Shown here one piece after another: positions 1-12,977 of a DNA stretch of 64,000 bases. Each line of letters opens with the position of its first letter. Position 1 is the stretch's first letter. Position numbers and translations under genes: made by a program. The DNA lies in contig NC_088335.1 in the NCBI RefSeq assembly GCF_036884655.1, forward strand, positions 42,578,501 through 42,642,500, in the 5' to 3' direction. Under the pieces are notes generated by a model. That model had not been told where the DNA came from. It searched no databases and saw only the letters and a list, made by a program, of their open reading frames with translations. This stretch comes from Musa acuminata AAA Group (taxonomy: Eukaryota; Streptophyta; Magnoliopsida; Zingiberales; Musaceae).

Positions 1-527
1 TATCTAATTAATACTAAATAAAAAAAATTCATCGCTTATTAATTCGATTTACTGACCATTTTATTAGAAATATTCAAGAACATTTCTTTATTAGAAAAAT
101 AAAAAAAAAACCCTTATTTTGAGATTTAAATGTCTCAAAATTTGAAGTTGCAAACCATAGAACAAATCTGATTTTTTTAAGGTGCTAATCCATTTAATTG
201 ACAAAAAAATTATAAAATAACATATCTAACAAAATCATAAATTTGAGTTTCTTTTTGAGATTTTTAAAGACTTTAGTACCTCAAATTTTCATGTTGACTA
301 ATTTGTAGGTGTCAACTAGTTTAGTTGGCCATTTACCAAAAATATGATTTTTTTTAAATTTTATATATTAAATTAATATTATAAATCTAAAATTACACAT
401 TCCATCCTCTTTATACATATAATTCATATAGCCCTGCAAATGCTCCAACTATGTGCCATTATTGACCACTTACCAAAAAATATTAATTATTTCTTTACCT
501 TAAATAAATGTTGTAATTCTACAATTG

Positions 528-580
<53 letters not shown>

Positions 581-880
581 GCGGCGGGTTCCGGGATTTA
601 CTGGAGAATCTCGAGTTCGATACAGTGGACGATTCCGTCCACCTTCCGTTCAACGAACACGGAAATCTATATAGATTTGCGTATGCGGCCACGTTGAAAG
701 GACGCGGCCCAATGATTAGATCAGAAGCATTCTAAGACGAAGCGTTGCCTGACACCGCACTCGCCCCATACCAACTCGAGACAAATAGGCCTCGATCCAA
801 ACGTGCCACCGATCTCTCCTCGCTGTTGCAATCCCGCCAGCCTCTCTCCACCTCTCCCTCGCTCGTTGTTGCTGCTGAGC
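1..880. other. AT-rich upstream region of the first kinase gene
   Basis: No gene is supported here. The first 530 bases are very AT-rich with many A and T runs. A (TA)n microsatellite follows. From about 580 the sequence turns GC-richer and probably holds the promoter and 5' UTR of the kinase that starts at 881. A TATATAG stretch at 668-674 is a weak TATA-box candidate, about 210 bases before the start codon. Confidence 0.5.
532..577. repeat. (TA)n microsatellite
   Basis: Uninterrupted TA dinucleotide repeat of about 23 units, lying about 300 bases upstream of the kinase start codon. It is likely to be length-polymorphic. Confidence 0.95.
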
Positions 881-2074
881 ATGGAGTGGAGCAGCGGAGC
901 CGTCCTCGGCCGTGGCAGCTTCGGCACCGTCCGTCTCGCCTTCATCCGACGCGCCGAGGACAACCGCCCGCTGGTCATGGCGGTGAAGTCCGCCCCCCTC
1001 GCCACGTCCGACTCTCTACGCCACGAGGAGTCCGTGCTGTCCGACCTCCGGTGCTGTCCTCACCTCGTCCGCTGCTTCGGCCATGACGTCACCACCGACG
1101 CCGCCTCCGGCGCCCAGTTCTACAACCTCTTCCTCGAGTACGTCGCCGGGGGCACCCTCCGCGACGTGCTCGGCCGCTCCGGCGGAGCGCTTCGGGAACC
1201 TGCCGTCCGGCGGTACGCGCGCTCGATCCTCCGCGCCCTGGATCGCGTGCACTCGGGAGGGTACGTCCATTGCGACCTCAAGCTTCAGAATATACTGGTG
1301 GAGAGCGGCGGCGTGGACGTCAAGATAGCGGACTTGGGGCTCGCCAAGCGGATCGAGGAGGAGATCGACGCGCCCGACCGTGGCAGCATGCGCGGCACGC
1401 CGCTCTACATGTCGCCGGAGTCGGTGGCGCGGCGCGAGTACGGCGCCCCGGGAGACATTTGGTCGTTCGGTTGCGCGGTGGCGGAGATGGTGACCGGTAG
1501 GCCAGCATGGAGCGGGTCGGACGACGGAGATGCGTGGGGACTGATGTTCCGAATTGGATTCAGCGACGAGCTGCCGGATATCCCGAGCAAGCTGTCGGAG
1601 GAAGGGAAGGATTTCCTGAGCCGGTGCTTCGTCAAGGACCCGTTGAAGCGGTGGACTGCAGAGATGTTGCTGCAGCATCCATTCATCGCAGCGGAGGAAG
1701 ATCTCGTCGATGCCGCTGCGGCTTGCAATCGATGCAGTTCGACAGAAAGTTCGCCGCGGAGTGTCTTTGGATTACCTCAATGGTTGTCGCCGAGATCTCC
1801 ATCAAATTCTATAGATTCTTCCCTGATGGAATCAGTAGCTCCAGATTCACGTGTTTCTTCTCCATCCGATCGTATCAGGGAACTCGCAACGATGCAGCAG
1901 CCCACTTGGTCCTCTCCTTCTACTTCTTCTTCAGCCGATGGCTGGATTGATGTCAGGATCTCTGATGCTAATCTCAAGTCAGAGGAACCAAAACATGAAA
2001 CTCAAGCAACTCTGGAGGAGATGCTGAGTAGAATTAGACGCAGAGATGATCTGAGACCAGAAAATAGAATCTAA
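881..2074 (+). CDS. MAPKKK17/18-like protein kinase (intronless)
   Basis: Serine/threonine kinase of 397 residues. The chosen start gives MEWSSGAVLGRGSFG, which places the glycine loop (residues 10-17) at the very N-terminus, as in plant MAPKKK17/18-type kinases. An upstream in-frame ATG at 803 would add 26 low-complexity residues and is less likely. Visible motifs are: ATP lysine K36 in AVK; helix-C Glu at about residue 50; catalytic HCDLKLQN at 130-137; a metal-binding motif written DLG (151-153) instead of DFG; GTPLYMSPE at 172-180; and a typical kinase end near WTAEMLLQHPF. The tail of about 130 residues is Ser-rich and not conserved. Family members phosphorylate MAP2Ks, and the MAPKKK17/18 clade acts in ABA signalling (established knowledge); assignment to that clade is inference. 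The 5' half is very GC-rich, as in many monocot genes. No intron is present. Confidence 0.85.
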   Translation: MEWSSGAVLGRGSFGTVRLAFIRRAEDNRPLVMAVKSAPLATSDSLRHEESVLSDLRCCPHLVRCFGHDVTTDAASGAQFYNLFLEYVAGGTLRDVLGRSGGALREPAVRRYARSILRALDRVHSGGYVHCDLKLQNILVESGGVDVKIADLGLAKRIEEEIDAPDRGSMRGTPLYMSPESVARREYGAPGDIWSFGCAVAEMVTGRPAWSGSDDGDAWGLMFRIGFSDELPDIPSKLSEEGKDFLSRCFVKDPLKRWTAEMLLQHPFIAAEEDLVDAAAACNRCSSTESSPRSVFGLPQWLSPRSPSNSIDSSLMESVAPDSRVSSPSDRIRELATMQQPTWSSPSTSSSADGWIDVRISDANLKSEEPKHETQATLEEMLSRIRRRDDLRPENRI

Positions 2075-5000
2075 CAAAGATGGGCTCTGCTGCCACAGTT
2101 CAGCTTTGCTTGCCATTTCGACCCTTTAAGCATGAAGGATAGAACACATTATGACTCTCATTCAACAAACGCTCTGACAGTGGAGTTTCTGACAATTGAA
2201 TTAGGAGAGTCTGTCTGTCATTGTTTTCCTTGACAGAGAAATGTCAGGAGGTTCCTTCAGCTTTAAATGGATACAATTGCTGAGAAGATTGATGCAACAA
2301 TTAGCTTGGAAAATTGCTGTTGTTATTTATTCTCTAATCTGCAATGACAAATGATTAGAGATGTTATAGGCCAATTCTCAGCAGGCTTCTCTCTCTCTTG
2401 ACATCACCAATCCTTCAAACTATGACATGGTAGATCAATATGCCAAGCAAAAAACAAGAAATAACTGGTTGGTGGCTAAGAGTTTCATCATCACATCATT
2501 TTGAGATCATGCTTTGTTGGCTCAAATTTAATGGTCTACATCTCAGGGGACCTTGTAATTTAATATTAACATGTGTCTGCAGGCAACACTGCTACTATAA
2601 TGAGACAGCTTATGCTGAAATATTGATGGTTGACTAAATGTGATACATGCTGCTGATTAGCTTTTTGCAGAAGGACCAAGGAAAGCTGGCAGGGAGGATT
2701 CTTAGTAGATCTTGGTCTCATCATGATTTAGAAATTAGAACTATATTTACAATGAGTTTTCTTAATATTAGCATGTACAAAAATCTAATAACACTGGTAG
2801 GTGCTTATATTTTGATCAATCCAAATGGGCATAACTTTTGTACCTAAATATTCTGATGGTAGTTGTAGATGTAAGGTGTTGATTCTTTTTCCCTTGAAAT
2901 TAAATCCCCACTCAACATTGAGTAAAAATATGTTTTTATGTATTGATTACTTTCAGATAAGATGTTAAACAACTTTGGATGTCATGGAAGAACAAAAATA
3001 CTAATCTGCATAGCAATCACCCTCTCAATCCTGGAACCCTTTGGATCAGAGTTCAAGCCTTGAATGTGATGGTTCTTTCTATTCTAACAGAGGCATCATC
3101 AAAGATCTACAGAGTACAATCCTTGTGCCAGATAACAGCACATATCATGCCAGTGACCCTACCCTGGCTGAATGCTGAGCCATTTAGTGTTCTTGCAAGC
3201 CTTAATATATCTCTCTTTGGGTATGTTTGCTAATGCAAGCCTTAATATACAAGGCTAGTTTATAGCTTAATTTTTGTGGAATACCACCTTGCAGGTAGTC
3301 CACAAAATCCAGATTCCTGACAATCTAACATGCTGCTCCATTCAGAGTATCCTGAACATTCATCTAAGATATTTTGGTCCCAATTACCTCATCCTGAACA
3401 TTCATCCAGGTTAAAAGGAAGTATTTAACCTTATAATTATCAAAGGTTAATCTGAATATGACTGCTTAGCAGCTAAATATAGGGGTAGCTGACCATATTG
3501 AGATTTTGCACCATCTATATATTAATGATGACCGAAAATTGCTACCAAAAAGAGAGACATATGTACACTATCATTTTGTTAATGATCAAAATATGCATTT
3601 GCACAGCACTGTTAATTGTTTTACATGCACCTCCTGACCTAGCCTCACTTAGTCCTTTTGAGGATTTATCAGACTTGTTCATCCCATTTACCAAAAGACG
3701 GTGTATTTGCATACTTTAATTATGTAATTGCCTACTCATTTTGAGCGTTTTGTAAAGCAGCTATATATCTCAACAGATCTTTCAGAGCTGTGTTCTTCCA
3801 TCAAAACCACAGGAATGGAGAACTCCAGATTTGAGTGATTCTCTTTCTCTGATCTCCATAAATGAACCAGAGAGCTACATACTCTGTGCTGCCTCAATGT
3901 AGACAATATGGAAGGACTAAAACTGGTAAGTTCTTTTCTGCCAGTTTGATCTCACTAAAGGTTTAGCAAAGAAGATTACATATCATTTCCCAGCATGTTT
4001 GTAGCCTTCATTAAAAACAAATTATCAAAAACTTAATTACTATCTTTTGACTGATGGATGTTTATAGGATAATATAATTTATGTTCTACAAGGAAGGACA
4101 GATTGGATCTAGCTACCAGTACTGCAACCAATGTTCAAACCTACTACTTCCAAACAACATGTGATGTAAAAGACCAAGTCCCTGTCCCTGGAATCTTGCA
4201 ATACTTAAAATCCATGGATAAGCTCTTGCTGAGCAAGTCACCACAGAGTTTCTCTCTTGAGCTCTCAGATTCATCACATCTCTTCAACTCTTTCACCAGG
4301 TTTTCCAAGCCATGCTCCAGTGGCACATGTTTGAGTGCCACCTCCCTTCTGCTGACTGCTCCTGATAGCCTACTCCTTGATTCACCATTGATCATAGAGA
4401 TGAATGATCATTCAACTAAAAATCTACCCAAATTCATTTGCAGTAAAGCAAACAAAACCCCTGCACTCGATGCCGGATCTCTTGATGCAGGTATCAAGCC
4501 TTCTTATGTGCAGCAACATAAGCAGGTATGGTTTCTTCACATCTATGTAGCATCACAGATTGTTTGATTTGGTCTGCTCATATGCTCACCGGATCTAAGT
4601 GCAACTGTTGTGATAGCCAATGTTCCATTTCTCTTATAGACAATGTTCTTATTATGGATTGATATGAAACACCACAGATTAATAGTCTTGAAGACTACTG
4701 AAGATCCTGTGAGGTAGAAATTAGTCATGTACATTGCCTCATCCTGGAATCTGAAATGCTATTTTCATAAGACATAAGTGTCAAAATAGTTCTCCAACCT
4801 CAGGTATTATAAGATTTTTGTGCTCATCTGTATGCATGCTCTTGCATGATTTCTGACCTAGATGATGTCCAAATCTAGTTGCTTGTTTGGTCTGATAACT
4901 TCCATTTCTGATACTGATTGAAAAGGATGTTTTTTCAACTGAAGGGAACAGCGCATGTATCGGTCTCTGTATCTTTATTAATATACTGCGAATTGATGAG

Positions 5001-6287
5001 GAGTTTGGCTTTGCTACCATCAAAGATTCATGGATTGGCACCACCACATGGATCATAATCAAAGTTGAGTATCATCTGGTGAAGGTGCCATTTGAGAAAA
5101 GGACACCATGAAGAAGATTGGCCTTTTGCTTTCCTGAATCTATTGATGATGCTTGGGTAAAAATAAGTTGATACTAAAACTTCCAACTCCATTTTCTCAC
5201 ATCAAATTGACTTTCATAAATGATTCCAAGTCAAAACCCCAACAATTTCTGCTAACTATTCATCAAAGTGAGTCTAGAAGACCAACTGTTTTCTAAAAGC
5301 CAATTTGACACAGTCAACCTTTAGAGCCATCACATTGAGTTCTGCTACAGTCATTGTGTTCTCCACCTACTAAAATGCTGTTCTTTATGACAATAATTAG
5401 CACCAAGATGTCAATAGCAGATGTTAAATTTGGTTAAAAATTCTACAATGATGTCCTAATTAAAGATCAAACATCCCTGCAAACAAACAACATGTCAATT
5501 TTATCCTCACATTCAAGTTATAGGTCACTCTCACAAGGAACAATCATCATCCATGACCCATTCCAACCCCATTCAACTAAATTTAAGATTGTCATTAGTA
5601 ACTTAAATAGTTAAGGAGTCCCTCATTTTCAATTTTTTAAAGAAAATGTTTAATCCTCAACATATGCTCTCAGGTTCTGTATGTAAAGTTCAATTAGAAA
5701 ATTTATTTTTTGAAATTTAATGATATATAGAATCATGGAATATATTTTTGCTCTAAATTGGAAAAAGTTTATTTATTCCTATTTGTAACAAGATATTCTT
5801 CTGTTATGATATTATAAAAAATGAAGAAAAATAATTAGGTATTTTACTTGAAAAAATCTCCGCTATTGATTTTTTATCGGATAACGCCCCTCATGGTTTT
5901 TTTTTTTTTCTATTTAGACAAAAATAACTTTAGTCACATATGCTATTCAATAAATTAATAATTAATTTTTATATTTGTTTAAAATAAAAATATAATAATG
6001 AAATAATTATAAGATGATTAATAATTTTATTTTTAAATACTTTTATAATAATTAATTATCAAAATTAAGATTTTTGGATAGCATCTATGATCAAGTCACC
6101 TAAGCTAAAATATATTATTTTCATCCAAGTGAAAACAAAATCCATGCTAAAAACTAATATTGGACGCTTATTGGGCAAAAAAAATCCAAAATAATTTATA
6201 TTAATTTTGAAAAATTAATTATTATAACATTAAAATTTTAATAATATTAAATATGTATATTTCAAAATTCGTAACCTGCGATCGCAA
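2075..6287. other. Intergenic region, no supported gene
   Basis: The first few hundred bases are probably the 3' UTR of the kinase. The remainder is AT-rich and contains only short ORFs. The longest (4103-4567, + strand, 154 codons) has no motif I recognise and no convincing codon bias; it could be part of a non-coding transcript. From about 5,600 the DNA becomes very AT-rich up to the TPK promoter. Confidence 0.5.
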
Positions 6288-6602
6288 TTGGGGCTAACTC
6301 AAACATCCCATCAGTGTCTTATCGCCCTGCATATACGACTCTTCGCAACCCACCTGTCACCCTGCGATTCCGCAACTCTCTTCTCTCTCTCTCTCTCTTC
6401 CGTCACCGCCTTTCTCTCGCCTCCCAACACGAATCATTTAGTTTTCTCCGGTTCTTTTTATTTGGAAGTCGGTGCTTCAATTCAGACTATCTTCCTCCTT
6501 CGACAACCCACTTCGCAACCAACCCAACCGACGACATGGTCATATAGCATCGGTGGCTTCCTCCTTCGAACCTTTACTCTTCCCTTCCCCTCCCCCCAAC
6601 CC
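6288..6602 (+). promoter_or_regulatory. TPK 5' leader with CT-rich tract
   Basis: Pyrimidine-rich leader directly before the TPK start, with a CT dinucleotide run at about 6374-6400 (typical of plant core promoters and 5' UTRs). The frame is open upstream of the chosen ATG, but the translated leader is low-complexity and unlike the family, so I treat it as untranslated. Confidence 0.5.
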
Positions 6603-9600
6603 ATGGAGAGAGAGCCATTGCTCCCCATAAAAACCACTTCCCCGTCGGCGGCATCTTCCCCATCTCTCCCCTCCCACCGAAGGAAACCCTCCCTTCCTCC
6701 TTCCACTCCCACGTCCTCCTCCTCCTTCGCCCTCTGCCCTCTCCCCGAGGACGGCGAGATCTCCCTCCCCATCTCCTCCCCTAGCGCCGCCGCCTCCTCG
6801 TCCCTCAAGGACCGCCTCATCTTCGGCTTCCCCTCCCCCGCCGACCTTCACCACGACGACGCCGCCGCCGCTGCCCTACCCCCCTCTTCCCCTCCCGCAT
6901 CCCCCAACGCCATCCCTATCCCCGGCAGCCCTGGCCCCAATCCGCTCTCCTCCGCCGCCGCCGATGCCTGGCTGAGCGACCCCTCTGCCGCGCGATGGAA
7001 GACCAATCTCCATCGCTCCCGCACCGCGCCGGCCATGTCCGCCATCAACGAGGTCGGCCCCTCCCGGGTCGACTCTCCCGGCCGGCCCTCCATCATCGCC
7101 CAGGCCTTCCTCCTCCTCGTCGTCTACCTCGCCTTCGGTGTCGCCGTCTACACCTTTAACCGACACCACTTCACCGCCGCTGAGACTCACCCAGTCGTCG
7201 ACGCTCTCTACTTCTGCATCGTTACCATGTGCACCATTGGCTACGGCGACATCACCCCCACCACCGCCTCCGCCAAAATCTTCTCCATTACCTTCGTCAT
7301 CATCGGCTTCGGATTCGTTGATATCCTCCTCTCCGGAATGGTGTCCTACGTGCTCGACCTTCAGGAGTCCCTCCTCCTCTCCGCCGTCACCAAGCCGGAG
7401 AAGGTAGACGACAAGAAGAAGCACAAGCAGCAGCAGCAGCAGGACCACCACCACCACCACCACCACCGGCACGAAATCGCCCGGAACTATATCATCGACG
7501 TCAAGAAGGGGCGGATGCGGATTCGGATGAAGGTCGCTCTTGCCCTCGGTGTCGTCCTTCTCTGCATCGGCCTTGGCACCGGCGTGCTCCGCTTCGTCGA
7601 GCGTCTCGGATGGCTCGACTCCTTCTACCTCTCTGTGATGTCGGTCACCACGGTCGGCTACGGGGATCGGGCGTTCAAGACGATGCCGGGTAGGCTGTTT
7701 GCGTCGCTGTGGCTCCTTGTCTCCACGCTAGCCGTTGCGCGTGCTTTCCTCTACCTTGCTGAGGCGAGGATCGATAAGAGGCATAGGAAGATAGCAAAAT
7801 GGGTGCTCTCCAGGGACATGACTGTCTCGGAGTTCCTTGCAGCTGATATCGACAACAATGGCTTTGTCACGTGAGTTACTCTGCTCTCCTAAGAATTCTT
7901 CCTTCTTGTACCTTGCAGTAGTCTAGTCATGCATCATGGTCTAGCCTCCTTGGATCAATTAGCCTACCACAACTTTCAAATGTTTGAACCAACATCATGA
8001 AATTTTTGACGTTTTATTATTTGGTTGATCAATTTGGATGAATTGAAGACTAGATCAGTTGGTATAAGATGCAGACTCGTAATGGTGCCACTTACTGGTA
8101 TCATACTGCTACAGAGGAACATAGACATGGAGCAAAGTAACTGATTAAGTTTAAGATGAACTGCATTTGAAAATAGCGATTTGCTGTCTGAATCTCCATC
8201 TCCATTAACAAAAAATCCCAACCATGTCTGTCTTAGATTAATTTGTTTTTGTCTGTGGAAGTTTTGGATCACAAATATTCAGGATCAAGGAATTAGTTGG
8301 AAAAAAGCACAGCCTTTGAAGGAGGTATACTCTCATCTGCAAACAACTTTTCTCTGTAAATCATTAGTTAAACTTATTAAATAAATGAAGGAGAAAAGAA
8401 CAAATTTTTTCCTTGCAGGTTAATTTTTTTCCTGGCTGTGTATTTGAACATTTAACTGGGTTGAGCATTATATATTATATGTTATAAACATATTCTCCCT
8501 GAGATTCTAAAGAAGATATGAGAAAAGAACATTAATGAAGGAAAATAGTGCAACATGAGGTGATGATTGATTTTAGTTTTAGATTATCTTGGGAAACAAA
8601 GAGCAAGAATTTTTGGAAATGCATCCTCTTGGTGGAGAAAAATTGCAAGGATTAAGTATTTTGCTATAAAAAAGAGAAAAAAAAAGGATATGGGTATTTC
8701 TTTTTGCTTAGATAGCTATGGAGAATCATGAAAAAGAGACAAGTATCTAGGTATTGGTTTATGAGAAGGGAGATTGTCACTTTACAGATGCCCTTCTGAA
8801 GTTTGATATCAACTTGATGACATTGGTGAAGGAAATCATCTTTTTATAAATTGCCCTTGACGAGTTTTTGATGCCATTATTGTGACACAGAAAAGGAATG
8901 TTTAGTTGGAGCTACTATCAAAAGATATCAACTGGGTATGGTTTGAAGGAGGTTTTGGATTGGCCTGGAGAAATTGGTTACCACCTTTAATATGAATGAG
9001 CTACATCAAATTCTGAGCTAGTGTTTTGATATATTGATACTGGCTACAAGGGATCATTCTCTTCCATAGCTTGGATGAAAGGAGGCCCTGGACATCTGAT
9101 GGTTGACCTAAGTGTAACTGGGAAGAGACAATTACTGCTGTTTGTATTTTCTATCAGCCTTCTGGTTAGATGGTTGAAATTCACCCTCATATTCTGAGGT
9201 ATCCTGCTGGTTTGATGTTCAAACTTCAAATAAATGATCGTTGATTACTGAATTCAACTGGCTCAAGAATGTAATTGTACCTTCTGTATGAGGTTCTGGA
9301 CCATATTACAATGATGCTGATTCTGGAGGCCATGGAAAATATTCTAGGTTGTTTGACTATAAACTTTGCGAAGGATGATTATCTGCTGCCTATGAAAGTT
9401 GAAGATGTATTAGAGTATATTCCCGTTTGCATCTCAGTACAAGACACCTGGTATCATTTGATACTTAATTGGATGTTTGCTGGATTCTTCCTGCTTCATT
9501 AAAACAATTTGAGGCTTATAATACCATTTGATTGTTTTTTTTTTTCTGTGATATTTGGTATGCTTCCTTTGTGTTCCTGGGTAGGACCTTTTTTATACGT

Positions 9601-11804
9601 GTGTAGCTGCTAATTATGGTTGTTGAAGTTGGTTGGACTTTTCATTTGACCTGTGAGGCTCCACTGGAATATGGACTGATGTATTTGGCATTTCCCTTTA
9701 TGATTCTTTCAAGCCATTGATAAATTCATCTTCTTTAATTTCTTTGTTTCTTTGGTTGACATGAGAACTACTTCTAGGAAGGAAGCAATTTATTGTGCCA
9801 ATCTGGCGACTCCATTTGTGTCTTGCAATAACATCTGTTTAGTATCACATCTGTCCTGACTATAACTTCGATTTACTTTCCTCCTATTTTATGCATTCTT
9901 AAGATTTATTTTTACTGTTATTTTCAGCTTTGGTGACATTTTACAGGAAATCAGTTCTTCATTAGTAAACCAGTATATTATGAACTAAGTATTACATTGC
10001 AAAACTTGCATGGCCACATTAAATCATGTTTTCTCACTTGCAGCTTGCTATAAGCTGCTTATATGTGTGAAATTTTCATTTCAGTAAGTGTGTTGTTGTT
10101 TCTTTGTTTTGAGCAAATTTAATTTGCAAATGACATATTCTACCAAAACATCACAATCTGATGATGTATTTCATCAGCCTCCATCATTAATCCTGTAATC
10201 TGTCCAAGTTTGGTAACTTTCTCAAATACCATGTGATTTTCTTTTTAAAATACACTATCAAGGATATTGGAGACTGGAAGAGTCTTAGACTTCTTGTCGT
10301 GTTCATTTGCTTTTCTAGCCTACTGAATGTTATAATACCTACGTAACAATTCAGCATCAATGAAGCAATGGAGATGTTTGTTCTTAATGCAAATGTCCCT
10401 AAAAGACACCATAAACCATACGTTATGGAAGCTAGTGACTGAAAGTATTATGGAAAAGGTTGATCTCTGAAATGCCTTGTAAAATATAGTTGCATTGAAT
10501 AGGTTGATCTCTGAAATTGTAGAATATGTTAGGTCATAAAAAATGTCTCATTCTCGATTAAAGCACATGGACTCCTGCTGTAGCAAAAAAGTTCAAAAAT
10601 CCCTTTGAGTTTGATCTTTGATGAAATTTTCTTGGTATGCTTCTGTTTATACTGCTTGATTCTTCATTTAAGAAATACTAGGATTGATGAATATTTTTTG
10701 TTGTGACTTGAATGGCCTTAATCAGGTTCATATCTAAGGTTAATGGATTTTTAAGTATTCATCAACATGTAACGGTCCAATTTAGTCACATATCAAAAGC
10801 GGATTAAAACTAAGATCAACTTATAAGGATATCATGGATGTAATATTGTTAATTTTAGCCTAAGTGTTTTGAACCAATGGTTTAGGTTGAACGAGGTTAA
10901 CAAGTTAGTTATCCCATCAGATTGAGTTGAGACAATTGGTATCAAAATCGACCTAGTATTGGGGTATGGTGAGAGGATCGAATAGGAAAGGACTATCCGT
11001 AGACGATGCTAAAAGGCACATCATGACGTGAAGCCACCATTGAATTGTCTTGTATGCACCATAATAGGATTTCGTTTTGTGCTATGCAGGTTTTATCAAG
11101 CCCTTAAATAGGAGAGATTGTAACACCTCGATTAGCTTATATCTAAAGTTGACTGTCTAAGATTGTCTTATAAAGATTTGATGGATGTATTACTTTTATT
11201 TCTTAGCATCTTTTTTCTTTAAGATGAAAAAAAAAAAGATTTTAGAGCCACACAAGGAGAATTATGATTAGCCTATATCCCATTTATGACAACTGAGAAT
11301 GACTGCTTAAGGAGACTCATGATCTCAACTCAAGTTAGATGGCTGCATTGAACAACCTAACCTTCACCTCTTTTAAGCTGGTGTTTCTTTGCCTGAGTAT
11401 AGGCAAGAGGACTTAGTTGAGAACATAAAATGCTAGTTGAGATGTACAAATATATACTACAGATTAAAGCTCATACAACCAGAGAGCAAGAGCCCTAAAG
11501 TTCTCCTATCCGCTGTTAAGAAATAACAGCAAGGAACTGTCAAGCATTGGCATTTATTCTATTTGCTTGTTAACTCTAGCAATGATTTTGTCAATCACTG
11601 GGTTATTCTAGCATTGATTTCTTCAATCATTGGATTAATCTATTCATTACTTTCTGCAGTAAATCAGAGTTTGTAATTTACAAGCTCAAGGAGATGGAGA
11701 AGGTAACAGAGACGGATATCATGCTGATATGCAATCAGTTTGATAAACTAGACACTGGAAAATGTGGAAAGATCACGCTTTCGGATCTCATGAGTCATCA
11801 CTGA
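6603..11804 (+). CDS. TPK: Two-pore K+ channel (TPK/KCO family), 2 exons
   Basis: CDS is 6603-7870 joined to 11660-11804, giving 470 residues. The intron (7871-11659) begins GTGAGT and ends CAG, and splits a Thr codon inside the first EF-hand. Order of parts: MEREPLLPIK start; Ser/Pro-rich cytosolic N-terminus; a 14-3-3-type motif RSRTAP (138-143); membrane helix; first selectivity filter TIGYGD (211-216); helix; cytosolic linker with Q5 and H7 runs; helix; second filter TVGYGD (350-355); helix; EF-hand loop D415-E426 (DIDNNG..); and a weaker second EF-hand near 451-465. Both filters are intact. Plant TPKs are mostly vacuolar K+ channels activated by Ca2+ and 14-3-3 proteins (established knowledge). 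Exon 2 supplies the end of EF-hand 1, all of EF-hand 2 and the stop, and this split fits TPK genes. The 5' exon is extremely GC- and CCT-rich. Confidence 0.93.
7871..11659 (+). other. TPK intron 1
   Basis: A 3.8 kb intron that interrupts the EF-hand region. It holds only short, low-quality ORFs and a degenerate TRIM-like element at about 10768-11210. The donor is AC|GTGAGT and the acceptor TTTCTGCAG|T. Splicing restores GFVTKSEF, as expected for an EF-hand. Confidence 0.85.
10768..11210 (+). mobile_element. Degenerate TRIM-like LTR element in TPK intron
   Basis: Two diverged copies of a sequence beginning TGTAAC occur at 10768 and 11119. They align over roughly 90 bases and share blocks such as ATGGATGTA. 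The first copy ends at about 10934 in GACA and is followed within two bases by TGGTATCAAAATCG, which resembles the primer site for initiator Met-tRNA (normally TGGTATCAGAGC). The second copy is preceded by a purine run GGAGAGA (11111-11117), as a polypurine tract would be. The internal part is only about 185 bases and has no ORF, which fits a terminal-repeat retrotransposon in miniature. The second repeat is truncated or diverged, so its right edge is uncertain. Confidence 0.5.
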
Positions 11805-12977
11805 CATATTCATCCAATTGAAGTCAGTTGTTATAGATACAAATTTGCTGGGTTGACAGCTGCAAGGAAAACAATTTCAGAATTTGATCCATGGGATTCC
11901 AAAGATGCAAGCGGATTCAGCTTTAGGTGGGAGAGAAGTATGGATTGCAGTTCGTGTGTATCTCGTATTACTACTACTATTATGCCACCGGATAGGGTAA
12001 TCAGGGCAGCAGCTTAAACATGCACATTGTCTTTAAGACTCTGCAACCAGCAATTGATTGCTCGTTCCTTTTAGGTTCTGTTATACTCGTATACACAATC
12101 CATGTATTTTTCATCCATGTATTGTGATCATTCTTTAAATTGGATTAGAAGTTACAAGTAGTAGACATTTAATGCTTCTCTGTTTGTCTATTCTCATTTG
12201 CTTGATGGCTAAAATGTTCGAGGAGGATATGAACATGGGAGCTCATTAGATTTAAAAGTCATGTGAATTTATGTGAATCCACTTATAAATGTTTTTTTGT
12301 TATATATTAATTATCCTTAACATTTTGATCTTTATATTTTTTAAAATTATATTAATATTCCTATATACTTATGAAAATTAAACATTTAATTTTATTTATC
12401 ACACAACATATAACAACTTTTTTACTTTAGTTTATTACTGACGTGAAAAAAAAAATTAAATATTTTACTTTTATAAATATAAAAATATCAATATAATTTT
12501 AAAAATATAAATATTAAATATAATTAATTATAGAAAATAATCTGTAATATCATGCAAATCTATGACTTTGAACTATTTTCCAAAATTCGAGTCACAAAAA
12601 ATAATCACTTTTATCTATAGTCAATAGACTTGGTGGTAGTTTTGTATTACAGAATCCTAATAACGATTGTTATTACATGCGAATCCCATTCTATAGAAAG
12701 AGAAATAAAATCTTGAAATTAGACCCACGATGGCACGCATGCTCATCATTCATTCGACAACTGTGGAAACACATCTCAGAAGTTCCACCACAACCGCACA
12801 AGTACACATCTCACAAACCCATGCCAGCCACAACCTCTCCATCCTGAAAGGAGGCAATCATGCCGTGGTTTTCGACGTCGATACCTGTCACTACATGTCC
12901 ACCATCAGTCCATAACTCTCTTTCATGTAAACAAAACAACTACCAAGTGTCTACCATACACCAAGTAATGTGCTCCA

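Noticed and set aside
1016..1678. 220-codon minus-strand ORF opposite the first kinase
   Set aside because: Antisense shadow of GC-rich kinase codons with no domain of its own.
4103..4567. 154-codon ORF in the region after the first kinase
   Set aside because: No recognisable motif, no strong codon bias and no consistent exon partners; kept only as a note.
6876..7472. 198-codon minus-strand ORF opposite TPK exon 1
   Set aside because: Shadow frame of a GC-rich coding exon; its Gly/Val/Asp composition mirrors the channel codons.
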